Part shown: positions 12,377 to 23,059 of the stretch, piece after piece
Numbering within the stretch: the stretch's first letter is position 1
Layout: each line of letters opens with the position of its first letter
Source: Xylogone sp. PMI_703
Taxonomy: Eukaryota; Ascomycota; Leotiomycetes
Direction: 5' to 3'
Length of the DNA stretch: 64,000 nucleotides
Assembly (NCBI GenBank): GCA_021399445.1
Contig: JAJTUQ010000003.1
Coordinates: 5,518,001-5,582,000 of the forward strand
Translations under genes and position numbers: made by a program
Notes under the pieces: model-generated
The model's database searches: none
What the model was told of the DNA's origin: nothing
Seen by the model: the letters and a program-made list of their open reading frames with translations, nothing else

Positions 12377-12521
12377 TGTTGCATAATATGGTGGCCGTGC
12401 TGTGGCGCCGGCAATCACCGAGCCCCTTATCTTACTGTATATATAGAACTCCCATTCGTACACCTCCCAATACACACAGATCACTCAATTATTACTATAT
12501 ACAACCGTAACTTATGCGACA
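12377..12521 (+). repeat. 3' LTR of the copia element (145 bp)
   Basis: Same length and sequence as 7267-12521's left LTR at 7267-7411. It is followed by GTAGC, matching the five bases before the left LTR. It ends 108 bp before the ATG of the next gene, so it could supply promoter or leader sequence to that gene. Confidence 0.95.
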
Positions 12522-12526
12522 GTAGC
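12522..12526. repeat. Target-site duplication GTAGC, right copy
   Basis: GTAGC directly follows the right LTR and matches the five bases before the left LTR at 7262-7266. Confidence 0.93.
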
Positions 12527-12629
12527 TTTCGTTGCCTGGTTATACCTCGAGCGTCACAAGAGCCTATAACTTGAGAATGATTATTGCTTGATCGATGACT
12601 CCAAGCGCGATTCCGAAAGCTGTCTTATC

Positions 12630-13657
12630 ATGAGCGCGCAAGGAATTGAAATGCCACCTTATGGAGGCTTTAATGACCTACCCTTGACCGAAGAGCAAAG
12701 AGCACATTCGGTATTACGCGTTGAAAATGACATCAGGAAACTGAAGGAAGGAAGTCTACGAGACGTTGAGCCTTGGATAGCATATCCATTAGACAGGAAA
12801 GGATATCAGGACCTATTAGATTCTCTTGAAAGAGACCACTCTCTCCGCGATTATGTTAGATATAAACTACGGTATCAGTTCAAAACTATTCAACCTGAAA
12901 TCCATCAAAGCCCCAATACTAAGGGCAGCGCAGATACGACTACTTCCCTTCTTCCAACCGGTTCATCCTCCGAATGCCTATAGCAGTCCACGAGATGGTC
13001 AAAATCAATATCATCGAGGAGCTACAGCGCCAACTTCGCTCCATTGCTGAAGGAGATAACCAATCCGCTGAATTTGCCCGTGCTCTAAGCCTACGCGGTT
13101 CAACTACCATTAAATTTAAAGACCCAGAATATGGCGAACACAGTCCTGATTCGCAGTTCCAGCATGCGAAAGAGAGGTATCCTGGGGTTGTGATCGAGGT
13201 GTCGTATGCTTCAAAAAGGAAAGATTTATATCGTTTAGCTGATGACTATATTCTCGGATCTGATGGTGATATTCAAGTTGTGGTTGGTATAGATGTCGAA
13301 TACCGTGGAAGTAAAAAGGCTACATTATCAATTTGGCGTCCACGAGTAGTAAAAGTCGATGACGGAGAATTGGAATTGGTTGCTGCGCAAACAGTGAAAG
13401 ATGTGGTACGTGAACTGAGGGTTATTGTAAAGGTTGTCATGCTCACTTTAGGCCAGATATTCCGTAATGAGGATGGAGCTCCTAACCTGTCCCCAGAAGC
13501 GGGCCTTAGCCTGGAACTTAAAGTCTTTGCATCGGAAGATTTAACAGAATCATATGGATCTTTATCTGATCCGATTCGTATCCCGGCTGATGCTTTGTGG
13601 AGATGTCTTAGAAGGCTGAGAAGCAAACATATATGGATGAGGATGAAAGTATTGTGA
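12630..13657 (+). CDS. Uma2-like (PD-(D/E)XK-type) hypothetical protein, frameshifted tail
   Basis: I read exons 12630-12871 and 12934-13657 (321 aa). The 62-bp intron holds TACTAAG and joins KLR to YDYFPSSNRF. The protein resembles a fungal family of unknown role that I link to Uma2-type nuclease folds, because of the order SPDSQF, GVVIEVSYASKRKDL, LADDYI and a following VVVGIDVEY strand. The nuclease link is inference. A second, in-frame 51-bp intron (13406-13456) would bring TVKDV next to IFRNEDG and looks likely. After about 13605 the frame appears shifted: a basic acidic tail (motif KKQKPWVRKRGR) continues in another frame at 13612-13719 and stops at TGA 13717. The retrotransposon inserted 108 bp before the ATG, so the native promoter is displaced. 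The start is the first ATG after the insertion in this frame. Confidence 0.62.
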
Positions 13658-13719
13658 AGAAGCAAAAGCCATGGGTAAGAAAGCGAGGACGACTAGAAAC
13701 ATCCTCCGGAGAAGCTTGA

Positions 13720-14028
13720 AGATGAGCGTGAGAGATAACTTTTGGTACAGAGAGGAAAAGTAGAGACGTAGCTAGAGGTGATCCGTAATGTAAAGCCAGC
13801 TTGATTTCTTGCGATGGGACTGATTGGATATACCCTTATAGTTAGAGTGAATCATTTGGCAACCGTGGAATCCTTTTATTGGAGGGCTCAAGTCTTAGAA
13901 ATCTGGCGTATCCAGGCTATATGTTACCAGTCAGAGAAAATCATCCAATATCAACAAGAGAGAGTATTATTAGAGATTATAAATCCTCATATTTATAACT
14001 AGGTATATATATAATAAACCGAGCTTCT
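13720..14028. other. Short spacer with remnants of the Uma2-like tail
   Basis: Charged, tail-like codons continue in changing frames to about 13800, as expected of a decayed 3' end. From there to the MFS stop the sequence is AT-rich with no gene. Confidence 0.4.
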
Positions 14029-15618
14029 CTACTGTGCTACTTCCTTATGATGCGCATTCGCAGATATCTTCTCTCCCTCGCCAATCACGTCCTCCTCTCC
14101 CTCATTAATAACCTGTTTCTCAAACAAATCATTCCTGACCGCCGTCTTGCCATCGAAGATGATACTCACTTCCTCCAGTGTCCGCTTAGACGTCTCAGGA
14201 TACGTGAAGTAGACCATCGCAATCTCAAGCACGATAATAACATCGATAATGACGTAGTACTTCCACCCGATGTTCTTCAGCGCAACGGGGTTCAGGTAGT
14301 TGAATCCCGTGATGGTTCCCTGCACGAGAAGGTTCTGTGTACAGATCAACTTCGATCTGATCTCGTAGCTCATGCATTCCACGGTGTAGCCCGTCAGGAT
14401 ACCGTTCCAAGTCGAGGCGTAGAAGGCGTTGAAGATGAAGATGAATGCTATGACAGCAATACCGGCTGCGTGAGTACCGTGAATCACGTAGACTGCATTG
14501 CAAATGGTCCATGGTAAGAAGCCGCAGAAGAGCATCCCGGTAAGAGAGACAAGCATCATAGGTCGTCGGCCGAACTTATCAATGACTGATGCTCCCCAGA
14601 AGGCCCAGCCCATGTTCCACATCGTGAGACAGCCGTTGATAATAGACTGGGTTTGAGGATCGGTAACGCCAACTCCATTAAGGATCACAACAAGGTAGTA
14701 ACCGATTAAGGTCTGTCCAGAGGCCTGGCTGGCAATGGAGCAGCTGAAGACAATCCAGGTACGGTATCGATTACCTCGTGTGCGGAAGAGATCCAACCAT
14801 CCCGAGCGATCGCTCTCCCTCTCGAGAGCAAGGGTTTGCTTGATCTCGTTGTATTCGAATGTAGCAAGCGGGTCGCTCTCGTCATCGCCGCAATGATGTT
14901 TAAGTAGGATCTTGTATGCTTCTTCGTCCCTGCCCTTGGAGATAAGCCAACGAGGAGATTCTGGCACGAACCAAGTCAGAGTGATGGAGATTAAGGATGG
15001 AAACATCTGGATGAGCGAGACACTACGCCAACTCCAGTTGCTCTTGATCGTCAATGTTCCAAGAGTGACCCACGCCGCAATGGTCGCACCGAAGTAGTAG
15101 AGGGTATTAAGCAGTGTTGAAAGCTGGGCTCGATGAGTCGGATGACTCAGTTCTGATACCAGCATAGGAGCTGCGGTGTATTCGAAACTGAGTCCCATAC
15201 CAATGATGGCGCGAGCACTGGCGAACATGGCGATGCCCTTGGCGAAAGACTGCAAGAACACACCGAGAATAATGATCACGGCGCCCATTATGATGGTAAG
15301 CTTGCGACCAATCTTCTCCACGAGCCACCAGAGAAAGAACTGGGAAACCACACTGCCCAGACCTTGTGTACCATTAAAAATACCCAGCTGAGAGCCCGTT
15401 GGATGGTGAAAGTAGGACTGCCAATAGGTAAGCGTCTGCATACCGTTCATAATACTGCCATCGAGACCATTGGTAGCCTGGACGACCAGAACCACGAGGA
15501 GCCAGGCATAGAGATGTCGCAGATGAGGATATTTGTACCAAGGGCGGTCCAGAAGTTTCTGCACATCGATAGTAGTCTCGGCTCCCTTTTGGACGACGAT
15601 TTGGTTACGGGACGCCAT
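14029..15618 (-). CDS. MFS sugar permease (lactose-permease-like)
   Basis: An intact, intronless frame of 529 residues starting at the ATG at 15618. It encodes a 12-helix major facilitator of the sugar porter family. The sugar-porter marks are present: GRK after helix 2, PESPRWLISKGR before the central loop, FGRRP after helix 8 and PETSKRTLEEV after helix 12. An early sequence DGSIMNGMQTL follows helix 1, as in fungal lactose-permease-type members. It would import sugars or related small polyols by proton symport at the plasma membrane; the true substrate cannot be read from sequence. It is convergent with the Uma2-like gene, and a long spacer lies before the HET gene. Confidence 0.9.
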   Translation of the reverse strand: MASRNQIVVQKGAETTIDVQKLLDRPWYKYPHLRHLYAWLLVVLVVQATNGLDGSIMNGMQTLTYWQSYFHHPTGSQLGIFNGTQGLGSVVSQFFLWWLVEKIGRKLTIIMGAVIIILGVFLQSFAKGIAMFASARAIIGMGLSFEYTAAPMLVSELSHPTHRAQLSTLLNTLYYFGATIAAWVTLGTLTIKSNWSWRSVSLIQMFPSLISITLTWFVPESPRWLISKGRDEEAYKILLKHHCGDDESDPLATFEYNEIKQTLALERESDRSGWLDLFRTRGNRYRTWIVFSCSIASQASGQTLIGYYLVVILNGVGVTDPQTQSIINGCLTMWNMGWAFWGASVIDKFGRRPMMLVSLTGMLFCGFLPWTICNAVYVIHGTHAAGIAVIAFIFIFNAFYASTWNGILTGYTVECMSYEIRSKLICTQNLLVQGTITGFNYLNPVALKNIGWKYYVIIDVIIVLEIAMVYFTYPETSKRTLEEVSIIFDGKTAVRNDLFEKQVINEGEEDVIGEGEKISANAHHKEVAQ

Positions 15619-16411
15619 ATTGGGATATAGAATTGGGTGGAATCAAGGGAGAGTACTGGATTCCTCTCAGCAGGCGCCTGGAGAGAAAAGGAAAAGGAAA
15701 AGGAAAGCTTCAGAGCCTGGGGATATCATGGGTAGTTATCCTGCTGCAGGAACTTGCACAATATCATCAACCATGCAGGGCATTACTACGACGTCTGTAT
15801 CACGAGCATGGGATGGAATAATGCGGGGAATCTGGGGGCACAAGATGGCTTCCGCCACCAGTTCTTTAGGCTAAAAGGGACAGTGTGAGTGAGGTTGTCC
15901 TGGGAGGTAATGAGAGGCTGGAGAGGCAGAGCCATTGGGATGATCTGTGGCTAGCAAGAATGGGGGGAGGTAGCAGTGACATGATTCTTGGAACCACAAC
16001 GTCGGAAGATTTGTGCCAGTGAGTGGGCCATGGGGTAGAAGCAAGACCTTGGGGTATGACTGGGGTTCTGGAGCAATCCAGGGCAGCTGGCTGGATGCAG
16101 GCAGGTTGTTATGCTGCTGGGGATTGACCGAGCGAGATCGACTGGGCATGCTGGGCGATTTGCCCATGAACGTGCTCTTTTGTGTGAGAGACCTTGCTTT
16201 CACGCCTCAAAAGCCACGAGGAAACAGAAACAACAGATGCTATTCCGGCTAAATAGACAGGTCTAGAGGCGTTTTAAGTCAGGCGGGAAGAAGAAAACCA
16301 CGAGCTCAAGTTGCGAGAGTTGCTAGGTTTCAAACGTGTTGTTGTATGCAGTCGCGGGAGCGTGCCGTCTCTGGTAATCAAGCATCGTTTGCTGGATTGG
16401 GAAATACAACT

Positions 16412-16435
16412 ACAATCACAATCACAATCACAACC
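16412..16435 (+). repeat. Hexanucleotide microsatellite (ACAATC)3 + ACAACC
   Basis: Three perfect ACAATC units are followed by one variant unit ACAACC. Confidence 0.9.
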
Positions 16436-17260
16436 ACGACGCACAATAGTTCATCGGATTGATATCATGTGAGGATGCTCTCCAGAGTCACTCGAGGTAA
16501 GATGATCGTTGATACCAAAGAGCTGACGATGAGACCATTCTAGAGCACGCGCTGCTAGACCGCAGTAGGGTCGCGGTTGAAGTGCGAACAAGCACTTGGC
16601 AACGCATCGTCCCTCGAGTCGGAAAGTTTCCTCGGCACATTGCTCCATCGGTAGTTCCAGCCAAATACAGTAGCGGAAGGGAGCGGGCTGGGGGCGCGGA
16701 GGTGTCTCCATACTCACTGCTGTATCCAGTATACAAGGAATGATGTACCAGTGCTGTACTCGTACGCTGCCATGGCACCATCGTCATACCAATGATGTAC
16801 GTACAGTACGTGTACCCGGATACCGCTCGTCAACATTGCTCCGCGGAGTCGCGGCGTAGAATGCGGTGATCTCTGCGCTTTGTCAACTGAGCGAATGTGA
16901 ATAGCTGTACTGGGCAGCTAAAAGCTCCAACATTGGGGTCCGTCGCGGGTGCCCATGGGGTAGTGAGTGCGATGGGTCCAATGGAGCGCTGGCGGGAAGC
17001 CCGCTCAGGGACGCCGTGGCTTTACTGGTACTGAGTTCAGTGGAATTCTCCCCGGTTTCGGGGAGGTCAGCACCAGCACACTCCATGGGCACGGGGAAGG
17101 ATGCTGTGTCCTAGCAATTGCTGTAGTGCTGTAAATATTTTGCCACATCTCTATCTCTCTTGGATAAATACAGAATATACAGGATTTGTTATGAGCGCCT
17201 CTGACTTCGGTGGTTCTTCAGCTATAAGCCCCTAATCATTATGGCGGTATTCGTGCTCAT

Positions 17261-17284
17261 GCCCGTGCCCGTGCCCGTGCCCGT
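17261..17284 (+). repeat. Hexanucleotide microsatellite (GCCCGT)4
   Basis: Four perfect GCCCGT units lie about 290 bp upstream of the HET gene start codon. Confidence 0.92.
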
Positions 17285-17571
17285 CTCTGGCAACGGACCT
17301 TGAACTAGAACTCATCTCTATTTGACAATAACTTTTATAAATGCATTTGAATACACCAATACGGCGCAAAGATGGAGTTGTACCATACTGGAATTCGGCG
17401 TTGTCGGTTCGGCGCTACAACAGATATTCGACACTCAGCATTTTTGAGGATCTAGCCAACTTGAGTACACGTAGCTGTGAGGTGGGAAAGTATCGCGTAT
17501 TTCAGCCGCATCTCGGCGTCAATTGTTCCTCCATTTTCATCTTTTGTTAGCAGGTTACAGTTACTCATGAA

Positions 17572-19497
17572 ATGAAGGCCAGCCTCTGCACACGCTGCGA
17601 GCCAATGTTCTCGACTCTGGCAAACCTGACCAGCTTAATGTCCGATGAAGGCTATCGTCACTATCGTCGTGGTGAACTCGAAGCAAGCGCCTCGGAAGGG
17701 TGCAAACTATGCACGATTCTTTGGTCTGAAACGAAAGAGCTCTGGGAAGAAGAAGACCAGTGGGTTGCAATCAAGGCAAAGTTTGAGCAGCAAGTCGAGC
17801 TCGAGGTCGGGCATCGCCAGAGTGATCATGATCTGCATCCCTTTCAACAAGCAGCAGATGGTCTCTTCATCTCTATCGCGCTTATGTCTACCAATGGCTG
17901 GAATGATATAACTCCAACTACGTTTCTACCCATCACAGCAGCTGGCAAGTTCATCTACACCTCTCGGCCCTAAGTAGTTCTAAGTGTCGATGAAGATGAC
18001 CATGCGGCAAGATACATCAGAAACAGACCAATTCCGTGTGATCTTTCTCAAGGCCGAAGTGAGGCTCAGATTCGCACCTGGCTTCAAGAATGCCAAAAGT
18101 ATCACCAGTGTTCTTCAGACAAATCCGTATCACAATTACCCACTAGAGTGATCGATATCTCCGGGGCCCAGCCGCGTCTACATACAAGTGTCAAGGGCGA
18201 GCGTTCACATTATGCAGCACTCAGCTACTGTTGGGGTGGACCTCAAAAGGTTCTTACGACAATAGCCAATCTTAAGAGCAACATGCAAGGGATTCCGTTA
18301 GACGCGCTACCCAAGACTTTGCAGGATGCCATACATATTACAAAGATACTCGGCTTTCAATTCTTGTGGATTGATGCATTATGTATTATACAAGACAGTC
18401 CAGAGGATAAAGCAATCGAGATCAACAAGATGGGGTCTATCTACAGAGATGCCACTGTTACCATCTTCGCCACTAGCGCCTCGAAAGTCGACGAAGGGTT
18501 CTTGCAGCATCGTTCTCCTGATGATGGTGTGCTATTGCCCTTTTATGTTTCAGAATACAAGCAAGGAACAGTGACTCTGATACTTAAGGATGACGCCTAT
18601 ACTCCAGAAGAACCATTAGATACTCGCGGCTGGGTGTTACAGGAAACATTGCTATCTCGACGACGACTAGTATTCGGAACGAAGGAGTTGTTGTGGAGAT
18701 GCAAGAAGGGCAACTACCGGACAGTCACAGCGTCACCACGGTCGTACGCCATGCTGATGGATGGACTTCCCAGCGATATATTCTTTACTCAAGGCTACGA
18801 CTTGGAAACTCAGAAACAAGCAGATGAGTCTTATGCTAAGTCCTGGAGTGTCATTGTCGAAAATTTTACTGCTCGTGGGATAACAGATAAAGAAGATCGC
18901 CTCCCGGCAATTGGAGGTGTGGCTTCGGAGCTACAGAAGCTTTGGAAAGATGACTACGTGGTAGGAACCTGGCGGCGTACCTTGCCCGTACACTTAGCAT
19001 GGCACCGGCTCAAGTCTCACCCCTCTGCACCACTTCCGAGACCATTGAAATATCGAGCTCCAAGCTGGTCTTGGGCGTCAGTCGATTGTGCAGTGGCTTT
19101 TCGCCCAATCGAAATCGTCGAGATTGAAATTATCGATTACGATGTCACGCCTGAATCACCTCTGGTACCTTTCGGCTCTTCAGCAATTGGTGGAAAGCTC
19201 GTTGTAAAATCGAAGGTCCTAGCCATGAAAGACATAGAGCCTGAGCTAAGGGCTGCGTGGACGATCACACTAGATGCGGACTCTGAAGTTATGGCGGATA
19301 CAGACACACACTTTGCCCTTGTGGGCTTCCAGGCTGGCTGGGCTACGATTGGAATTATTCTGAGGCTAAATACTAATGGTGCTTTTGTCCGTATCGGCTC
19401 TTTTTTCTATCGAGATGATGTTGATGAAATTTCGATGAGAAGCAAACGGATATGGACAAGGCCTGAAGCAAGCACTCAGGAAATTACAATCTATTAA
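17572..19497 (+). CDS. HET-domain protein, interrupted by in-frame TAA
   Basis: HET-domain proteins act in heterokaryon incompatibility, triggering cell death when genetically different hyphae fuse. One frame runs from the ATG at 17572 to the TAA at 19495-19497, but a TAA at 17971-17973 splits it. The 5' part has the Cys-rich HET N-terminus (LCTRCEPMF, GCKLCTILW). The 3' part has all three HET blocks: YAALSYCWGG, LWIDALCIIQD and GWVLQETLLSRR. After the stop there is no in-frame ATG before the first HET block, so a shortened product starting downstream is unlikely. Either the stop is a nonsense mutation, or it lies in a 63-bp intron (17922-17984, weak GTTTCT donor, TCTAAG acceptor) that would keep the frame. 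The full reading would be about 620-640 residues, normal for the family. Confidence 0.8.
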
Positions 19498-20238
19498 AGT
19501 ATGACCAACTATTTTAAAGGCTATTCAAAGAATGAATTTAGCAAGTAGATGAGAAGCTCGCACGTTGCCTCATTATAGTTTTCGGCAATCACTTCTAGTA
19601 TCACAGCTATGTCATGCAATAATCCCTTTGGAATGCTTGGTAAATCATAAGGTTGGATCTGAGGAGAAACCAATATGCGTATTACCAGGTGTACGGAACG
19701 TATTACATCCATTGTCTAATAAGGCAAGGATTATTTGTGCACTATCTTGAGACCAGTCAGCGGCCCGGAAGCTTCTGCAAGGTTTTGTGACCCTGCAGAG
19801 ATCACAGATATCCGTGTAAAAGGATCAGATAAGCCGCCTTTGACCCTAGTGGAAATTTTATTGAACGGGATATTGGATCCCTGATATCATCATGAACTCG
19901 AACAGATAGGAGCTCATATGATCTTCTCGGATCTTTGACCGCAGTCTCTAACAGTTTTGTGACTGCTAAATATTCTCATATCTTAATTAGCATTATCTTG
20001 CTATTACATCACTGTCTACTAGAGAAATACTTAGTTTGATTATCTTTCCCCGGAGTAGTGAATCTTGATAAGAGCATAGATAACAGCAATCCAAATCATG
20101 GCAGAAGTACCGTACTAACTACATCATATTTTCTTATCCTTCTCCGCATGGTTGATTTAGAACATCACATATGTTGACTGGAACGAACCCGCAAGTTGTG
20201 ATATGTTCTACCTTGCTATACCCCTGCTCTGAGTCCAC
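19498..20238. other. Intergenic spacer between convergent HET and AKR genes
   Basis: AT-rich 741-bp stretch holding the two 3' ends. I see no open frame with family features. Confidence 0.5.
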
Positions 20239-21519
20239 TTACGAATCCAAAGGAGGCGTATTACCAAAGAGATAATCCAGGAACCTTTATAAAATGTCAG
20301 TCATTTACGCTATTCAATCGTTTCCACAAGTGTACATACTGAGTTGGATATCTCTCTGCCTGGATATCAGCGCTAGCAATTGCTTTCCGTACAGCTTCGT
20401 TCTCGGCCGCAGTAACCTTAACATTGACCGCTGCCATGTTTTCTTCGAGATTCTTAATCCGACTCGTCCCCCTATGCACCCCCACCAATTAGAACAGAAC
20501 TACAATATGCCATCTATTTTCCAGCGAAAAGGGAAAGAAGTATTCTGCTACTTACGGAATAGGAATAATGTCTTCACCCTGGCTCAATAGCCATGCAAGG
20601 GCAAGCTGCCCCGGCGTACATGCCTTCTGTTCCGCAATCTTTTGCAGCGTATCTGCCAATTCCAAGTTCTTTGGGAAGTTCTCGGCGGAGTATCTTGGAA
20701 TGAATCTTCTGAAGTCATCTTTGTCGAAGTCGTCTGGGGATCGATAGGCACCTGTCAGCAGCCCTCGTCCAAGGGGAGAGTAAGCTATGACCGCAACTCC
20801 AAGTTCACGGCATGTTCTCAGGAGGTCAATCTCTGGATGTTCAATCTCCATGGCGAAAGGGCTGTACTCGACCTGCACGGCGGCAATAGGATGGACTTTG
20901 TGTGCTCGACGAAGAGTTTCTGCGGATATTTCGCTGAGGCCGAGGTGCTTGATCTTTCCTTCACTATTTGTGCTTGGGTTAAACCAGTATACACCATAAA
21001 AATAAGAGACTCAGCTAACTTCTTAAGCTCAACCATTGCCTTGATGGTCAGCTCCACTGGCGTGCGTCCATCGACTCGATGAGCGTAGTATAAATCAATC
21101 GTATCTACCCCTAGGCGCTTAAGGCTCTTTGCGCACGCCTCCTTGACATATTCGGGATCAGTTCTGAGAGACATCTCCCCTTTCTCGTTTACGACATGTG
21201 CGAACTTGGAAGCAAGAAAGATCTGAAGTATCCACGGTCAGTCATATCTTCAATAACCCATCTAATTTTCATCATTCACCTCATTACGTTTTCCCGTACG
21301 CTTGAACCATCTCCCGAGAAAGTCTTCGCTATCGTGATAGACATCGGCAGTATCCCAGAATGTGGCACCAATCTCTACTGCTCTATCGAGAACTTTGAAT
21401 CGAACTTCATCTGGTTGTGGCTGGCCATATGTACCGCTCAATCCCATTAACCCGAATCCAATGGCTGCTACCTCGGGACCGGTTTTGCCCAGCTTACGTG
21501 TGGGGTATGAAGCAGGCAT
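20239..21519 (-). CDS. Aldo-keto reductase
   Basis: Five exons (21519-21280, 21222-21020, 20963-20556, 20471-20340, 20284-20239) give 342 residues, the usual size for the family. The enzyme reduces aldehydes or ketones with NADPH in the cytosol. The catalytic set is visible: Asp and Tyr in [11 protein letters not shown], Lys in LASKFAH and His in [14 protein letters not shown]-binding features follow: [12 protein letters not shown] in the second half and [15 protein letters not shown] near the end. The C-terminus, [14 protein letters not shown], is on a 46-bp last exon that is easily missed; it resembles the end of AKR13/pyridoxal-reductase-like fungal enzymes. The start at 21519 ([17 protein letters not shown]) fits family N-termini. 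Substrate unknown. Confidence 0.9.
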
Positions 21520-22039
21520 TTTTATGTTGTAAGTAAATATTGAAACTCAATATCAAGTGCGAGGGAAATCGATAGAAATGGCGTGCTTGTAGCATCCTGT
21601 ATTCTTTATTCATGTCAACGATCTCTGAATATATACCGTACACTGTGCCTCATTGTTTTCTCTAAGCGGAAATATTCTCAAGTTTGTTGGTACCATACTA
21701 CAGAGGAATGCGCACGCCAAGGTATATACCAGTTGATTACATTTTGACTCTCATTGGATGCAGCTATCCTTCATCACGATTTTGTCGTCTTCATACAACC
21801 TCATACGCCCGTTGATCCCGAAAGTACCTTAACTCCGTGAACGATCCTTGGTTGCGACGAAAGTCTAGCCAATGAGAGTTAGAGCGTAAGCAGATTGCAT
21901 ACAAAAGGACCAAGCACGCTCTCCAACCACCACTTGCAAAGTAACTCCCGGGAACTGTCGAAAGAGTGTAATTTTTTACGCAAATCGACCCGTATAGGAG
22001 AGATCAATTTCAAAGCAGATTTGTAAACACCTTTCAGAG
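21520..22039. promoter_or_regulatory. Divergent promoter region of the AKR and bZIP genes
   Basis: A 520-bp spacer between two start codons facing away from each other, so both promoters lie here. I could not identify a specific operator. Confidence 0.45.
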
Positions 22040-23059
22040 ATGGAAGCTGCAGAGATCACTCCAAAGCCGCGAAAATCCCTTAGACGAAAGCGCCCCCTTT
22101 ATGATGCGGACGATGACTGGAGCGGTGTCACCAATCCCATCGCTCGGCGCAGGGTGCAGAATCGATTGAACCAGAGATTATACAGGGAGAGGAGGAAGAA
22201 GTCTGCCGTCGTGCCATCGTCCTGTGAGTGGAATTCCTATTTATTTCCGCAGGGCCAGCTTTGGAATTGACACACTTATCTCCGTTCTCGTGCATCAGCC
22301 AACGTCGTAGAACTAGAGAGCGAAATGAAGAAGACAGATGATGATGTTCCAAGTGATATGCTGGTCGTAAGGAGCACTTCAAATACTGGCAAGACTCCGC
22401 CACAGCCGAAAATAACCGTGAGGCCCTGGTACACTAGCCAATCCGAAATTGCAGCAAAGTTTCGAAAGCTCGGGCTCTCTCCTTATCTGAGGTCTAATCC
22501 CTCTGCTGACCATCTCCTCTCTCTCATACAAGTCAATGTTCTGAGAGGCATCGAGGATGTTGTCTATATCATTGGATTAACTCCAGATGTGTTGATGAGC
22601 GATAATACTGAATCTCCTTTCACAGAGCTTGGGAGAGGTCAACATCCAGAGCGTCGTATGATAGAGTCTCCACCGGGCTGTCTACTACCTACAACTCTGC
22701 AAAAAATCATTCCTCATCATGTCTGGATCGATGTCCTACCCTTCCCGCGCTTAAGAGATAATATCCTGCTTCTGGAGTCCGGCATCAGCCCACACTCACC
22801 TAAGTACGATGACGATGCTCTTTGCCGTTGGATGATTGGAGTTCACCCAGACCAGAAAGAGGGCGGTTTAATTCTCTGGGGCGAACCGTGGGATCCAGCA
22901 TCGTGGGAGATTACGGAGGATTTTGCACGTCATTGGAGTTGGATGCTGAGTGGGTGCTGGGATCTATTTAAATCAACTAACCGTTGGCGAAGGAAGAGGG
23001 GAGAGAAGCCAATATCGTTTGGCTCCCTGGAAGGGGAAAGGCTTGTTCAAATAGACTGA
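22040..23059 (+). CDS. bZIP-type transcription factor with DUF3425-like C-terminus
   Basis: Exons 22040-22223 and 22299-23059 join within a Ser codon and give 314 residues. The N-terminal basic region reads NPIARRRVQNRLNQRLYRER, matching the NxxAQR-like pattern of fungal bZIP-like factors, followed by a short leucine-poor dimer region (VVELESEMKK). The remainder carries the layout I associate with DUF3425: VNVLRGIEDVVYIIGL, then HHVWIDVLPFPRLRDN, then a GGLILWGEPWDPASWEITE stretch near the end. It is probably a nuclear DNA-binding regulator. It is divergent from the aldo-keto reductase, which could be one of its targets; that is inference only. The ATG at 22040 is the first in the frame and directly precedes the basic region. 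Confidence 0.85.

Larger units (their letters stand above)
7267..12521 (+). mobile_element. Complete Ty1/copia LTR retrotransposon with decayed gag-pol
   Basis: The element is 5255 bp and is bounded by two 145-bp LTRs that read identically base for base, each starting TGTTGCAT and ending ATGCGACA. The 5-bp duplication GTAGC flanks it at 7262-7266 and 12522-12526. The order gag, protease, integrase, reverse transcriptase, RNase H (integrase before RT) identifies the copia/Pseudoviridae type. A primer-binding site follows the left LTR. The inner frame carries about 31 stop codons and no frameshift, so this copy cannot make its own proteins. It inserted 108 bp upstream of the ATG of the Uma2-like gene, in the same orientation. 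Confidence 0.97.
15619..17571. other. Intergenic region, 2 kb, no gene
   Basis: It separates the divergent MFS and HET genes and must hold both promoters. I see two microsatellites (16412-16435 and 17261-17284) and an A/G-rich stretch at about 15680-15710 just upstream of the MFS start. No frame here carries a known motif. Confidence 0.5.

Noticed and set aside
12588..12629. Earlier start for the Uma2-like gene at 12588
   Set aside because: The codon is TTG; the first ATG in this frame is at 12630.
18148..19497. HET protein as a shorter gene starting at 18148
   Set aside because: The codon there is GTG, not ATG, and no in-frame ATG precedes the first HET block.
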